Of a stretch of 64,000 bases of DNA, positions 35,284-46,176 are shown one piece after another. The translations under genes and the position numbers were made by a program. Positions within the stretch are counted from its first letter, which is position 1. Every line of letters starts with the position of its first letter. The notes beneath the pieces were generated by a model that ran no database searches, was not told the origin of the DNA, and saw only the letters and a list, made by a program, of their open reading frames with translations. The stretch lies in contig NHNW01000015.1 of assembly GCA_002786025.1 (NCBI GenBank), forward strand, positions 372,001 through 436,000. The letters are read 5' to 3'. The stretch is from Zasmidium citrigriseum. Lineage: Eukaryota; Ascomycota; Dothideomycetes; Mycosphaerellales; Mycosphaerellaceae.

Positions 35284-36921
35284 TCAGGAACTCTCCTTGG
35301 GTTGACTGCCCGAAAGCTCATATCTACGATCCTCGTTCCCAGGCACCTCCGGGAAAATTCCAGCTGGTGAGCTGTGCAGCTCCTGTACGCTGTAGTTAGG
35401 CCCCTTCGGATGAGGTCCGTCCAGCTCCGATCGCACCACAGCTCCGTCTAGCTCGTATTGTGAACTGTACACTCCTTCGACTTCGTGGTAATCGCTTTTG
35501 ACATGCTCTTCTAGTGCAGGCTTTGCGTCGGGAAGAGCCTCTTCCCCCTGCTCTCCCGTCTTTTTGCGCTTCTGTCGAACCAAGAACCACGCAAGCAGTG
35601 CAATGAGCGCAAGAGCTGCAACCACACCCACGATGATGCCTGGGATTTGTCCGCCGCTGATTCCAGTGGACGACCTCGACGACGAAGAAATTGGTGGGTC
35701 CGTTGCATTGACAGCTACCTTCTGAATGGCAACGAGATGCTGCGCCGCCGTATCGGTTGGAGAAGCTGTCTGCGCAATTGTGAAATTATTCCTTTCATAG
35801 TCCGCAATCACATAAGCTTCTTGGAAGAAGACTCTGCCTATAGTGTATTGCGAATCGTTCGCCGCACGTCTGATCGGAAAATAGCGTGTTGCGTTTTGGT
35901 AGAAGGGATAGCTGGCGTTTAGGTCGAAGGCTGCGTACGGGAAGTCTATGTCCGTGGTGCTCGTGGCGTCGGATAAGGTGGATTCTGCGAGGACGAAGGT
36001 TATCGTGGGGTTTAGTTGGAGGAGTTTCGTGTGTGTTGTGTCGTTTACTAGGTATAAGTCGGTGTTGTTGTCGTAGATTAGTCCGAAGGCGGCGACGAAT
36101 TGGGATATTGCGTCGTCTGGTAGCCATAGGTGGGGAACAGTCGAGTCGAGGAAGTAGTACTCCGACGTTGGGAGTAAGTCTGAAGTTCCGATCAAGGTGT
36201 TCTGGGATAATAGTCGCTGTACAGCGACCTGTAATGGCCTGGAGTTGTCGGCGTTCATTCGTAATGATATTCCTGGTCCTGCGAATCTGTCCGTGTCGTA
36301 TCCACCAAGTGTTAAAGATGCAGGTGCCTTGTCTCGATATGCGGCACCAGCTGTGTAGCCCCATGACAGGGTGTCGATCTTGCTCTCGTTGATTAGGCGA
36401 CTCAAGAAGCTCGGTATAGGATCGTTGTATCCAGTGAAGTTGATGGGCTTGGGCCCGATCCCAGCAAGACCAACCCAGAAGTCGGGATCTGCAATACCTG
36501 CAACCACTGACTGCGTCAAGTTCAACGAGCTCATGTCACTGCTATTCCCCCAAACAACAGTGTCGAAGCCATAGAGTCCATTTCCCCCGTACCCTAGCTT
36601 GTCCTCTTGGGCATCAAGGGTGAAGATGCCAATGTTCTGCCATGTGCTGCTTGCGTTCGTCGCAAAGCCAGAGCTATTCACTCCATTGATTGGGATCGCG
36701 CCTCTGAGATTGCCACAATAGCCCGGATCTGAGGGAGATGCTGGTGTACAGCCATCTGGCACGGGAATCCAGACTTCTTGTCCTGCGGTGGATGGAAAGA
36801 CGCGGAACTCTTGAGGAGGAGTTCCAACTCCGACGATGAAGGAATTCCAGGAGCCGTCGTTGCCGTCCCAGTACGGTGAGGGAGTCCAGGAGATTGGTGC
36901 TGGTATATTCGAGGCTGGCAT
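35284..36921 (-). CDS. membrane-anchored A1-type aspartyl protease-like protein, first catalytic Asp missing
   Basis: Single exon as read, 545 residues. The pepsin-like fold is seen in SFIVGVGTPPQEFRVFPSTAGQEVWIP, where the DTG(S) triad of the first lobe is replaced by Ser44-Thr45-Ala46. The second lobe keeps Asp259 (YFLDSTVPHLWLP) but not the full D-T/S-G. Many N-glycosylation sequons are followed by a Ser-rich stalk, a transmembrane helix (IIVGVVAALALIALLAWFLV) and a basic then acidic cytosolic tail with Tyr motifs (YHEVEGVYSSQYEL). Such catalytically altered members form a fungal subfamily. Proteolysis is doubtful and a sensor or adhesion role is possible. No signal peptide follows ATG 36921, so a short 5' exon may be missing. 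I did not find it. Confidence 0.8.
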   Translation of the reverse strand: MPASNIPAPISWTPSPYWDGNDGSWNSFIVGVGTPPQEFRVFPSTAGQEVWIPVPDGCTPASPSDPGYCGNLRGAIPINGVNSSGFATNASSTWQNIGIFTLDAQEDKLGYGGNGLYGFDTVVWGNSSDMSSLNLTQSVVAGIADPDFWVGLAGIGPKPINFTGYNDPIPSFLSRLINESKIDTLSWGYTAGAAYRDKAPASLTLGGYDTDRFAGPGISLRMNADNSRPLQVAVQRLLSQNTLIGTSDLLPTSEYYFLDSTVPHLWLPDDAISQFVAAFGLIYDNNTDLYLVNDTTHTKLLQLNPTITFVLAESTLSDATSTTDIDFPYAAFDLNASYPFYQNATRYFPIRRAANDSQYTIGRVFFQEAYVIADYERNNFTIAQTASPTDTAAQHLVAIQKVAVNATDPPISSSSRSSTGISGGQIPGIIVGVVAALALIALLAWFLVRQKRKKTGEQGEEALPDAKPALEEHVKSDYHEVEGVYSSQYELDGAVVRSELDGPHPKGPNYSVQELHSSPAGIFPEVPGNEDRRYELSGSQPKESS

Positions 36922-37542
36922 GCTGGCAGACTTGCGTCTTTTGCAGGATGTTGAATTTCTCAGCCGTATTTCAGTCGCTCCATACTAACTCGTGTGCGAG
37001 TGAAGCTGAAGAAACTCCGAGACATGCAGATTGGCGAGAACTCCAATCTAAATGACCCGGTGGAAGGTCCAAGTGTGGCAAGAGGGTCGTAGCTGCTTGA
37101 TGCACTGCTTTGAGTTCGCACTTGCCAACGTTGAGCAGCAAGTGCTGACTTCAGCTCTCCAGCCTTGCCAGCTTTGCGCTTCACAACACCTTCTCAATCA
37201 TTCAAGAAACATTGTCAAGCATCTTCTAAAGATGCGCTCGATGGTCTACAGGACATATCTGATCGCAGTGCGGTTGCCGGAGTACATGCCTGCATCTACA
37301 ATCTAATCTATGCAAAGAATGTCCCGTCGACGTTGGTTGTATTGAAGGTTTGTGGGCTTCGAGGTGTTCTACAAAGAGTAGTGTTTCCCGCCACACCCTC
37401 TGTAGCTAACCTACGTGTGGCAGCCTTGTCCCCGATGCGCAGCGCCACCCTATCGCCCCTGAATAAAGATATCTACAACCTATCTCCTCCATACTGCCGG
37501 CCTCATCCTTGCAACCAAGCGGCGTCTGGTGGTATCATCGAC
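36922..37542. promoter_or_regulatory. divergent promoter region of two surface-protein genes
   Basis: A 621 bp interval between the pseudo-aspartyl protease (-) and the wall protein (+). It may also contain a missing first exon of the former. No clear element identified. Confidence 0.4.
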
Positions 37543-39841
37543 ATGTATACCCTCGTTTTTCTGGCGACATTGTTGCTATCGTCACATAGCCATGCCTTCA
37601 AATTCGGTAACCTGACACAGACCCAGACAACTTCCACGATCAGTGGCACAACAACATCTTCAAGCAACATGAACAGTCCTCCGGCAACAACGACAGCAAC
37701 GACTTCATCTACCCAAAGCCAGAAACAATGTTGTTTCATCCTCGGCAACAACGGTCCTGGCTTCGACATAGGAGTCTCCGCCAACTGGTTCTACCAGACA
37801 ACCGCCACGCAGACTGTTGCCACGATCGTTCAGACGCTCTACCAATACCCGAACTCAACCAGCCTCGGAAAAGCAACAACTAAGACCGTCGGCAGCGACC
37901 AGCTGTTCACCGACTTTGGCCTTTTCCAATACAATGGCAACCAAGGAACCAGCCCGCCCATCGTTCCTGGGATTCCAACGGTATTATGGTTGTGTTCTCC
38001 TGGTCGTATCCAAGACTAATGCTGTGTGAAGGACTTGTTGCCGGAATATTATCGCACCGGACTCGGAGAACTCGACAACTACGCCGCGTCATCTGTCTAT
38101 CCGGCAAATCAGACGGTCGATTTGGTTACATCTGATAGCTCCACTCTCACGATGTAGGCGCTAAGCTCCGTGTCGAACATTTCCCATACTGACTCCCAGT
38201 CTAGCCCCGTTGGAACCCCGTACAACCTATGGACATTCGGCGTCCATACCACGGACTACACCAATGGAATGTGCGGTACGCGAGAATCTTACGATATCCA
38301 GACCTACGCTGGCGGTAGCTGGTCTTCTGTCGCCTCGACATTCAATGTTCCCCCAGACTGGGATGAACAGGGTCCCGACGATGAATACCCCAACTTCGTC
38401 TACGTCGAACCTCTCCCTGGACCTCAAGTACGTATTGCATGGAACCTTTGGGAGTTTCGTCGAGCTGACTTCTTTTCAGACCGCAGGAGGCATCTTCACG
38501 TTACCATCTGCCGGAGTCTCCAGCTTCATCAGCAGCATTCAGGGCCAGTTTCCATTCGTCACGGGTTGCTATGTTCCACCGGCAAATGGCGAGCCTACGG
38601 TGCACGTTGCCGTTGATCAGCTTACGGTTATGTCGACGGTGACTACCTTTATGATGCCGCAGTCTTCGCCGACTCCTATAGCGCCTACCCCTGAGCCAAC
38701 AAGTCCTAGTCCGGCATCGACAAGGCAGACTGATGGGCCCTCTGCTCCCTCTCCTCAGCCTGAGAGTACTGCGAATCCTCCTGCTAGCAATGATAATCCT
38801 CCCGCTAGCGATGCAAGTCATCCTGCCAGCAACAACAATCCCCAGCAACCAAGCAACGGCGCTGCCACACCTCTTCCAGATCAAACAACACCCGAACCGG
38901 ACAACACGAGCAGTCCCCAAGATAATCCCCCAGCCTCAGCCAACAGTCCAGACCAGGGAGCGCCCAACAATGTTGCCACCAATGCTGCCACTCCCCAACC
39001 CATGGGCGATTCGAATACACCTGCAAGTGGTGGTGCTGTTCCGCAAACTCCTGGCGCACCCAGTCCATCCAATGCAGACTCCAACGATTCCGGGAACCCC
39101 GAGAGCAACACCAATCCAGGGGTAATACTTGCATCGCCCATACCCTCAGAAGGTACTCCAAGTGCCGACGAGAGCCAAACGATCACTACGATTCTCGGCG
39201 GCGTAACAGCGACCTTCGAATCGAACGGCATGACCTACTACTCCGTCACCGGAGGATCGACAGCCACCACAATTCTTCCAGAGATCCCCAGCAGTCAAAC
39301 AATCAACACAATAGTGGGTGGATCAACAGCGACCTTGATCTCAAGTGGCTCAACCTCCTATACCATCGAAGGCGGTTCGACTATCACCACCGCTGTCCCT
39401 GCTCCCTCGCCAGCAGGCTCTGACAGCGAAACCATCACCACAGTCGTGGATGGAACCACCGTCCCCTCTGTATCAGCCGGCTCGACGTACTATTCCATCG
39501 CTGGAGGGTCTATCGTCACGGCGGTTGTTCCTGCTGCAAGTGGCAGCAACCAAATTATCACGGCCGTCGTAGGCGGCATCACCAGTACCTTTACATCTGA
39601 CGGCGAGACTTTCACCACTGTCTTGGGAGGGTCGACCGTCCTCATTACGGACACGGGCGATGGCATGGATGCAGCGATTATGAGCGGTCTCGGGCAGACT
39701 CCAACCGATGCTCCTGCTGGTAACAGTGCATCTGGGAGCGGCTCCGCGCCTGAGGCTTACACTGGAGCGGGCAGCAAGCTGATGGTTCGTTCGGGGATGT
39801 TTTGCGTCTCGTTGGTTGTCTTCGTAGGCATGTTGCTGTAA
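37543..39841 (+). CDS. secreted Ser/Thr/Pro-rich GPI-type cell-wall protein
   Basis: Exons 37543-37980, 38032-38153, 38205-38427 and 38480-39841 give 714 residues. A signal peptide (MYTLVFLATLLLSSHSHA) is followed by a Thr-rich linker and a domain of about 190 residues beginning KQCCFILGNNGPGF, with NLWTFGVHTTDYTNGMCG and ending near TGCYVPP. I do not recognise this domain, though it resembles ones at the amino end of other fungal wall proteins. Then comes a long Pro/Ser/Asn-rich stalk and four repeats (39172-39660). The carboxy end has small residues (GAGSK), then a hydrophobic stretch (FCVSLVVFVGMLL) typical of a GPI-attachment signal. It is therefore likely displayed on the plasma membrane or wall. 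Confidence 0.8.
39172..39660 (+). repeat. four in-frame repeats of about 40 codons in the wall protein
   Basis: Units follow (S)(Q/E)TI.T(I/V)(L/V).G.T.....(S/G)..Y(Y/T).(I/V).GGS..T...P. Divergence is greater than among the subtilase repeats, so this array is older. Confidence 0.7.
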
Positions 39842-40058
39842 TTAGCCGTCCAAGAATACTGGAGAACGATTGCTCACCCTACTCCTTTTCCACGCTCCAC
39901 AGAATTTCGCGACACAAGTGGAACGCCAGGTGGCTGGATGACACCGAGATGCGTCAAAAGAAAGAGAGCTGGAAAAGATCGGAGGGTATCAACAGGGTCA
40001 TGTTCGCGTGTACAAGATGCGCTTCATCGAACTCCATGCTAGCCAAGACTCATGCCAA

Positions 40059-41124
40059 CTAATCCACCGCAGGCGCCGGAGCTGGTGTCCCTGGTGACGA
40101 CCCTGAAGGTGTATTCCCTGCTTGTACTCTATTCGTCTCTTTCTTCTTCTGTGCAAAAGGATTGTTCCCACCCATGAGCATGCTGCTCATCATGTCAAAC
40201 ATGGGGTTGCTCTGTGACGGTATCTTGATGCCAAAGTACATCTCTCCGATCTGTAGTAGTGGCTCTTCCCACTGGACTTCTTTCAGATGTGCGGCGTAAT
40301 GACTTTTGAGCTGTTTGAAGAGGTCTGAGCTGCCGCGTTGGATGGCGAGGAGGAGTAGACCCAGGAAGTTGAGGAGTGGTAGAGATGGGTAGATTCGAAT
40401 GTCGCTCGATGGGGAGGATATGGATTGTACGCCGAGACCTGGATGTGAAGAAGATAGCTTGCTGGTGAAGAGGAGGAGGGCCTTGTTCGCGGCTCGTGTG
40501 TTGCCGATGAGCAGGTATGGGAAGACGGCGCGGGCGGCGTAGTACGAGGCGGTCGAAGGCTCATCGGATGCGTACCATTCGTATTCCATGTCCGCAAAGA
40601 CAGATGCTGAGTCGCTCGTGCCCAGAGTAAGATGTCGTTCTGCGTCGTAGACCTCGCCCTCTTCCGCGTAGAGACTTCCAATAACGTGGTGTAGCTCTGG
40701 GTCGCCTGCTGGGAATTCGCCTTGTTTGGTCGACCACCTACATCCTGTCAGCCTCATTCTCTCCATCCTTCCCAGCTCATACATACTCCACAATTCCAGT
40801 CACAAACTTCTTCTTCGAGGGCTCATTCGGCGGGAAAGCCCTCAACAAGCTTAATATCCGTGCCTTGTTGGCCACATCCGCCTTCATCTCAGCTTTTTGA
40901 TAGACGTCCATGAGGTAGATGCACAGATCGGAGCCAGAGCCGCCCTGGCCGGCCTTGAGAAGCATCGAAGCGCCATTCGAGAGGAGGTCGACCGCCGCAG
41001 CCCAGTCCTGCGACTTCACATATCGGTTCGCAATCGTCCGGAGCTGTTGGTGGGCCTCGTAGAAGTCGCCCTCTTCGATCTTGGTCTTTTGACGCGCGAG
41101 GACCTTCTGGATCTTGGACGACAT
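40059..41124 (-). CDS. get4: Get4, GET-pathway adaptor for tail-anchored proteins
   Basis: With Get5 it bridges Sgt2 to the Get3 ATPase for delivery of tail-anchored proteins to the ER. Exons 41124-40787 and 40737-40059 give 338 residues. Alpha-solenoid helices appear as KIEEGDFYEAHQQLRTIANRY, AVDLLSNGASMLLKAGQGGSGSDL, KKFVTGIVEW, FPAGDPELHHVIGSLYAEEG, YYAARAVFPYLLIGN, LPLLNFLGLLLLAIQRG and LLQIGEMYFGIKIP, in the order of the family. The tail is Pro/Ala-rich. The donor GTATGT splits the codon at GIVE/WSTKQ. It is divergent with the SARAF homologue. Confidence 0.93.
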
Positions 41125-41460
41125 GTTGACGCTTCAGCTTTGTCTGTGAAGGATGTTAGAGAATAGGTGGTTGACGGGAGAGTTGGAGCTTGGTTTGCTG
41201 GCGTCAGAAGATCGCCGGAGGTCAGCAGCGCGTCGACTTATGCCCCGCAGGCTGCAGGGCTGCCTGAGGCACTCAGCGCCACATTTTCTCCAATCAAGGC
41301 AACGTCAGGTCTTTCAGCATTCACTTGTGGAAAGCTGGCATCACCAATCTTCCATACGCCACCGCCTCTGCTGGCCACGTATTCACTTCTATGTAGCCTC
41401 CAAATACACCGTCCCCCGCGACGAATTTCTCCAGCACCTGCGCCACACATCATCTGCGAC
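41125..41460. promoter_or_regulatory. bidirectional promoter, get4 / SARAF homologue
   Basis: 336 bp between the two ATGs, so both promoters share this DNA. No clear element seen. Confidence 0.5.
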
Positions 41461-42524
41461 ATGCGTGTCACTAGCCTCCTCGGCCTTATCCTGGCTTCGA
41501 CCCCTTCGATATTGGCTAAGAACAAGAAGAACGATGCCGTCTTACTCTCCAAGGTCAAGTCATTGACTCTTCGTGATGGCGAGTACACCTCTCATCGCCG
41601 CGTCGAAGCACTGCCCCAGCTCAACTGCGTGGGTGGCAACGCCAAAGGTCTCTACAATGTGGACGTGATGCGATGCACCAACTCAGGATCCGAATATGAC
41701 GCCGAAGACATCCAGTGGACTTGCAAAGCCAGCTTGCCACCGGAGTTCAAATTGGGCAGTACCGAAGTTATCTGTGAGGGCTACGACAACGCCGACGATC
41801 CCTTTGTTCTTAAGGGCTCTTGTGGCGTTGAGTATCGACTGATGCTCACGGATCTGGGCGAGGTATGTCTGAACGCAGGTATTGATTGCAGAGGGAAGAA
41901 AAGGTACTGACGAGTTTCAAGGAGAAATATCGAGACCGGATGAACCATCGACCGTGGAAATCAAGGAACAACAACTCCAGCTCAGGCAGTGACACGCCTG
42001 CGGCAATCATCTTTTGGATCGTCTTTGCTGTCATCGTATTGGTCCTGCTATACAGCATCTGCTTCCCTTCAGGAAACGTTGGGCTTCCTAGAAGAGGCTT
42101 CGGCGACGGCTTTCGACGAGGCTATGGTGGTGGAGGCGGAGGCGGCGACGATAATGACGATCCTCCCCCACCATACACCCCACGAGCGCCGAAGCCCAAA
42201 TCCTATGGATCCACGTATAGCGGCAGCAATCGATATGGCAGCAGTCGAACACAGAACCAGCCGTGGAGACCTGGCTTCTGGTCTGGCACTGCTGCCGGAG
42301 CTGCAGCCGGCTATGCTGCTGGAAGTTATGCCAACCGTCAAGATAGGAATCAAGCGAGACCGGGAACTTCGAACTGGTTCGGTGGAACTAATACTTCACC
42401 TCTTGATCGACCGGCGCGCCGCAACGATTATGGTGGCAGCAGTTGGGGAGGAGGGTCAAGCTCAGCAGGGCCATCGAGCAGCCGTCATGAGAGCACTGGT
42501 TTTGGTGGTACAAGACGGCGGTAA
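41461..42524 (+). CDS. SARAF (store-operated calcium entry regulator) homologue
   Basis: ER single-pass protein; the animal member slows store-operated calcium entry. Exons 41461-41862 and 41922-42524 give 334 residues. A signal peptide (MRVTSLLGLILASTPSILA) precedes a luminal domain with the family's Cys blocks: LPQLNCVGG, VDVMRCTNSG, DIQWTCKASLP, VICEGYDNADDPFVLKGSCGVEYRL. One transmembrane helix follows (AAIIFWIVFAVIVLVLLYSIC), then a Gly/Ser/Arg-rich cytosolic tail. Fungi lack Orai and STIM in the animal form, so the partner is uncertain. It shares a promoter with get4. Confidence 0.88.
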
Positions 42525-43417
42525 ACAGAACCTAGATCTCGGAGTATTCACCTCTTTGGCAGACCTTGGCAGCAATTCGAATCTTGGAGTCGGCGATTAC
42601 ATCTGTCTGAATCCCGCACACCCTGGCTTTGCTCTCGTTATAGACTCGACACACCGGCCGCAGATCCTAAATGGCGGGAGTGGAAACCTTATCTTGTGGG
42701 CATCACATGCTTGTCGCCATGGGTAATAAAGACCGCCTTCTAACACCGGAAGCACGATCGATGGAGACAGCGTTCTCAAGCGCTTCTTGAAGTTGCCCGC
42801 AAACACTACTTGAAAGGATGTCGAAGGATCATAAGGCTCGCAAGTACTACTCGACAAAGACCGAAACCCATCTCCTCGGGCTCACTTGTCAGCACGATGT
42901 TCAAGATCCGATTGCGAGAACCTGGTCATCACAATCCTTGCTCCTGCTTACGTACGGATGCAGAGCTCAAAAGTATCGAATACGACCACGAAGGTCGAGT
43001 TCGGTATTACTTAATCGTTGCAAGTCATCCGCTACTTCTCGTCATACCCATGACCTGCCACGTCAACTTGGTTTCGCCGTCAAGTCATCTAGTTCGTTCG
43101 CGACTGATGCCAAGGGCCCCACCGCTCGCTCTACTTTCGTCCATCATCCCCACGGGCATGCCTGAACGGGCTCGCTCGGGACGCTTTTGATTTAACACCG
43201 GTCAGGCCGTCTTCACCGTTTCCTGGGATACCGCCAGCTCTTACCTACCTAGGTGGGCTATTGCTCCGATGGCATGCTGACCCATCCCAGTGACCCGAGT
43301 GCCGGCAAGAGCACACATAGGCCACTAAAACAGGCTCCTTTCTTTCCCACATAAACCCTCAGAAGACTGTTCATCAGCAACTCAGCTTCTCGCTTCCTCA
43401 AGCCAACGCAGTTCAAT
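42525..43417. other. intergenic, upstream of the monooxygenase
   Basis: A 0.9 kb interval. Short open frames lack coding character. Promoter of the monooxygenase expected at its right side. Nothing else recognised. Confidence 0.45.
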
Positions 43418-44704
43418 ATGCAAGATCACAAAAACCTGAAGGTCGTCATTGTGGGCGCTGGCCTTGGTGGGCTCGTAGCTGCTCTATGTCTTGCTCGAGA
43501 TGGCCATGATGTTCACCTCTTCGAGCGACGACAGACATTCGAACCCAAAGGCGGTGGAATCATGATCCGTCCCGTCGCTTCACGATTCTTACGGGAATGG
43601 GGTCTACAAGAAGAAATGGAAAAGATCTGTGATGCCTCTGGAGCTACCGTCTATCGCAACGGCCTAGACGACAGAGAGTTCGTGCGAACGAAGACCATCA
43701 CCACGTTCGGCGGCCATCCTGATTGGGGTACTTTTCGAGAGGATGCTCAGGCGGTCTTCTACAAACACGCCATTGCTCATGGGGCGGACATCAGGTTTGG
43801 CGTGTCGGTTACTGACGTCTCGGAGGACGATAATATAGCCAAGCTGTACCTCAACAACGGGGAGATCGTCAAGGCAGATCTAGTGCTCGCGGCCGATGGA
43901 ATCCTTTCGAGACTTCGACCAAAGATCATACAGAACGCTCCTCCTCCGACTCCAGGTTGGGCGACTTTGTACCAGGTCCGAGCCAGCAAGGATGAGCTCC
44001 AGGCAGATTCAAATGCGAAGAAGCTAGCCGAAACAACAGAGCTTCAAGTATGGATGAATCGAGGTGGCGGCGGATACGTCGTGGGGAGGTTCAACACGCA
44101 ACTCAACCGCATGAGCGGGATCTTTGGAATCCCGGAGACAGACGAAGATCCCAGACTCTGGGACGAGAACGGCGACATCGAGTACGTCCGCAAATACTTC
44201 AAAGACTACCACCCAACAGTCACCTCTCTCCTCCAAATCGCAACACGCTGCGACCGCTGGCGTGTAGCCGAAATGCCCCACCTACCCGAATGGACCAGTC
44301 CCAAACGCCGCCTCGCCCTTCTCGGCGACTCCGCGCACGCCATGTTCCCCGACGCAGCCCACGGCTTCTCCCTCATCGTCGAAGACGTCGGCGTCCTCTC
44401 CCACCTCCTCAAACACCACTCCCACCGCGGCGTCCCCGCTCTAATGAAGATCTGGCAGGACGTGCGACAGCCGCGAGTGAATAAGGTCAAAGATTGGGCG
44501 AAGTCGAATCTTGTCATGTATACGAAGGGGACGGAGGCGCTGGGACCGAAGACGCAGAAGTTTGCGCAGGTGAGTTTGGATGAGGTTGAGCCGGATATGG
44601 AGGCTAGTTATCGATCGCCGAGGTTTTTGAGGTGGGCTTTTGGGTTTGATGCTGTGGAGGATGTGGAGAGGTATTTGAGGGGTGGAGAGGGTGCGAAGTT
44701 GTGA
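43418..44704 (+). CDS. FAD-dependent monooxygenase, salicylate-hydroxylase-like
   Basis: Intronless, 428 residues. Class A flavoprotein aromatic hydroxylase fold: FAD-binding GxGxxG (VVIVGAGLGGL, 9-19), the acidic end of the second strand (HLFERR), the DG motif (LVLAADGILSRLRP) and the GD motif (LALLGDSAHAMFPDAAHGFSLIVEDV). Such enzymes use NAD(P)H and O2 to hydroxylate phenolics or to modify polyketides. The substrate cannot be read from sequence. No neighbouring biosynthetic backbone gene is present, which argues for catabolism or detoxification rather than a secondary-metabolite cluster. The carboxy end (FLRWAFGFDAVEDVERYL) is usual for fungal members. Confidence 0.9.
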   Translation: MQDHKNLKVVIVGAGLGGLVAALCLARDGHDVHLFERRQTFEPKGGGIMIRPVASRFLREWGLQEEMEKICDASGATVYRNGLDDREFVRTKTITTFGGHPDWGTFREDAQAVFYKHAIAHGADIRFGVSVTDVSEDDNIAKLYLNNGEIVKADLVLAADGILSRLRPKIIQNAPPPTPGWATLYQVRASKDELQADSNAKKLAETTELQVWMNRGGGGYVVGRFNTQLNRMSGIFGIPETDEDPRLWDENGDIEYVRKYFKDYHPTVTSLLQIATRCDRWRVAEMPHLPEWTSPKRRLALLGDSAHAMFPDAAHGFSLIVEDVGVLSHLLKHHSHRGVPALMKIWQDVRQPRVNKVKDWAKSNLVMYTKGTEALGPKTQKFAQVSLDEVEPDMEASYRSPRFLRWAFGFDAVEDVERYLRGGEGAKL

Positions 44705-45040
44705 TGTCTGTAATGAATTGCTAGTAGGCGTCTTCTTCTCAAGTGAATGACGGATATCTCTCCGGATATTGATCCAAATCTGGTCTAGTGACATCGGCTG
44801 AGACTTTTTGCATTAGCCGGTCTTCCAACCGTGTCTGCCTCAACAACACTTTCTTCTCTCACCGTCAATGTAGAGCACCTTCCCGCATCTCGTCTTTTCC
44901 ATCAATTAGAAAGTGCAGGGTACCACTGCGTATGATCTTCAAAGGTAGGTACGTGCAACTCTGCTTCGTCCACTCCAACTTCCAACTCAATTCTCAACCT
45001 CAACGCGCAAACCACAGCCAATCCATCACCGTCCAACACC
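44705..45040. other. intergenic, monooxygenase to LDAH-like
   Basis: 336 bp with the 3' end of one gene and the promoter of the next. Nothing else seen. Confidence 0.45.
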
Positions 45041-46176
45041 ATGGCCGAACGAGAATTCCGGGACGAGATCAAATTCGAGACCGGGCCCTCAAAATCCAGT
45101 GCTCAACGAATCCTGATCTACTTCCTCCCGGGGAACCCAGGCGTCGTGGAGTACTACCGCCGCTTCCTATCACAACTCCACAACGCCCTCTGCGACAATC
45201 TCCCGCAGACACAACGCATCGTCACCTATGGCCACTCACACGTGGGGTTCGAACTTGGAACGCCAAAGGAGAGGGGCGGGCCGTTTTCACTGGATGAAAC
45301 GATCGAGGCCGCCAAATTGCAATTGTATGCCCAAGCGTGTGAGGAGTACGCCCGATCGAAGACGCCGGTGAAGGTCGTTTTGGTGGGGCATTCGGTGGGG
45401 GCGTATATGTTGATGGAGATTTTGAGGTGGATGCAAGAGGTTCTTGCGCGGGAGCCGAGGGATGCTGGAAGGGTTTTTGAGATTGTTGGGGGTGTGTGTT
45501 TGTTTCCTACTATTGTTGATATTGCGAAGAGTCCTAAGGGCAGGGTGATGAAGGTGCGTAATCACATGAGAATGAGACGGTTTCAGGCAATCGATTGCAA
45601 TGTGCGACTGACCTTTTGCAGTGGGTCCTCGCAATCCCCTTCTTGCATATTGCCGCCTCATTACTGGCAGTGATTATATCACAATTCGTTCCCTCTTGCC
45701 TCTTCGACTGGCCGAAGGCCTTCACGCCAGGCGACAATCCCGATCAGAAATACATAGACCTCACGAAAGCCGTCATCGAAAGTCCGTCCGGTGCAAAGCA
45801 AGCCGTCTATCTCGCCGCCCACGAAATGAAACAGATCCGCGAGGACAAATGGCACCCTTCTCGAATCTGGGGAGCTGATGATCCTCAGAGTGTGGCAATG
45901 GAGGCGACCGCTACCGAAGGGCCGCGCAGGACGAGACTCTTTTTCTATTGGGGAGATAATGACTACTGGGTGGACAACACCACGCGAGACAAACTGCTGG
46001 AGCGAGCTGGAAAGGCTGGAGACAAAGATCAGGCAACGAAGCCGACGATGGTGGTCGATTCGCAACGAATGGATCATTGCTTTTCGTTGGACCGCGAGCA
46101 TTGCGATGGTGTGGCCCGAGAGGTGGCGGAATGGATATGTCGGCCTGGGACAGGCATTGTCGACAAAACCAACTAG
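45041..46176 (+). CDS. lipid-droplet-associated hydrolase (LDAH family)
   Basis: Alpha/beta-hydrolase of the lipid droplet, proposed sterol-ester or lipid esterase. Exons 45041-45553 and 45622-46176 give 355 residues. Near the start, IYFLPGNPGVVEYY is the family signature with the oxyanion region. The nucleophile elbow is GHSVG with Ser118, a candidate acid is in YWGDNDYWV, and the His is in RMDHCFSL. A long hydrophobic segment just after the intron (WVLAIPFLHIAASLLAVIISQF) fits the hairpin that embeds family members in the droplet monolayer. Confidence 0.88.

Noticed and set aside
37165..37542. Longer start for the wall protein
   Set aside because: Would bury the signal peptide that starts at ATG 37543; no ATG at the frame opening.
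43418..46176. Secondary-metabolite cluster around the flavin monooxygenase
   Set aside because: Neighbours are SARAF, an LDAH-like hydrolase and epl1; no synthase, transporter or cluster regulator is present.
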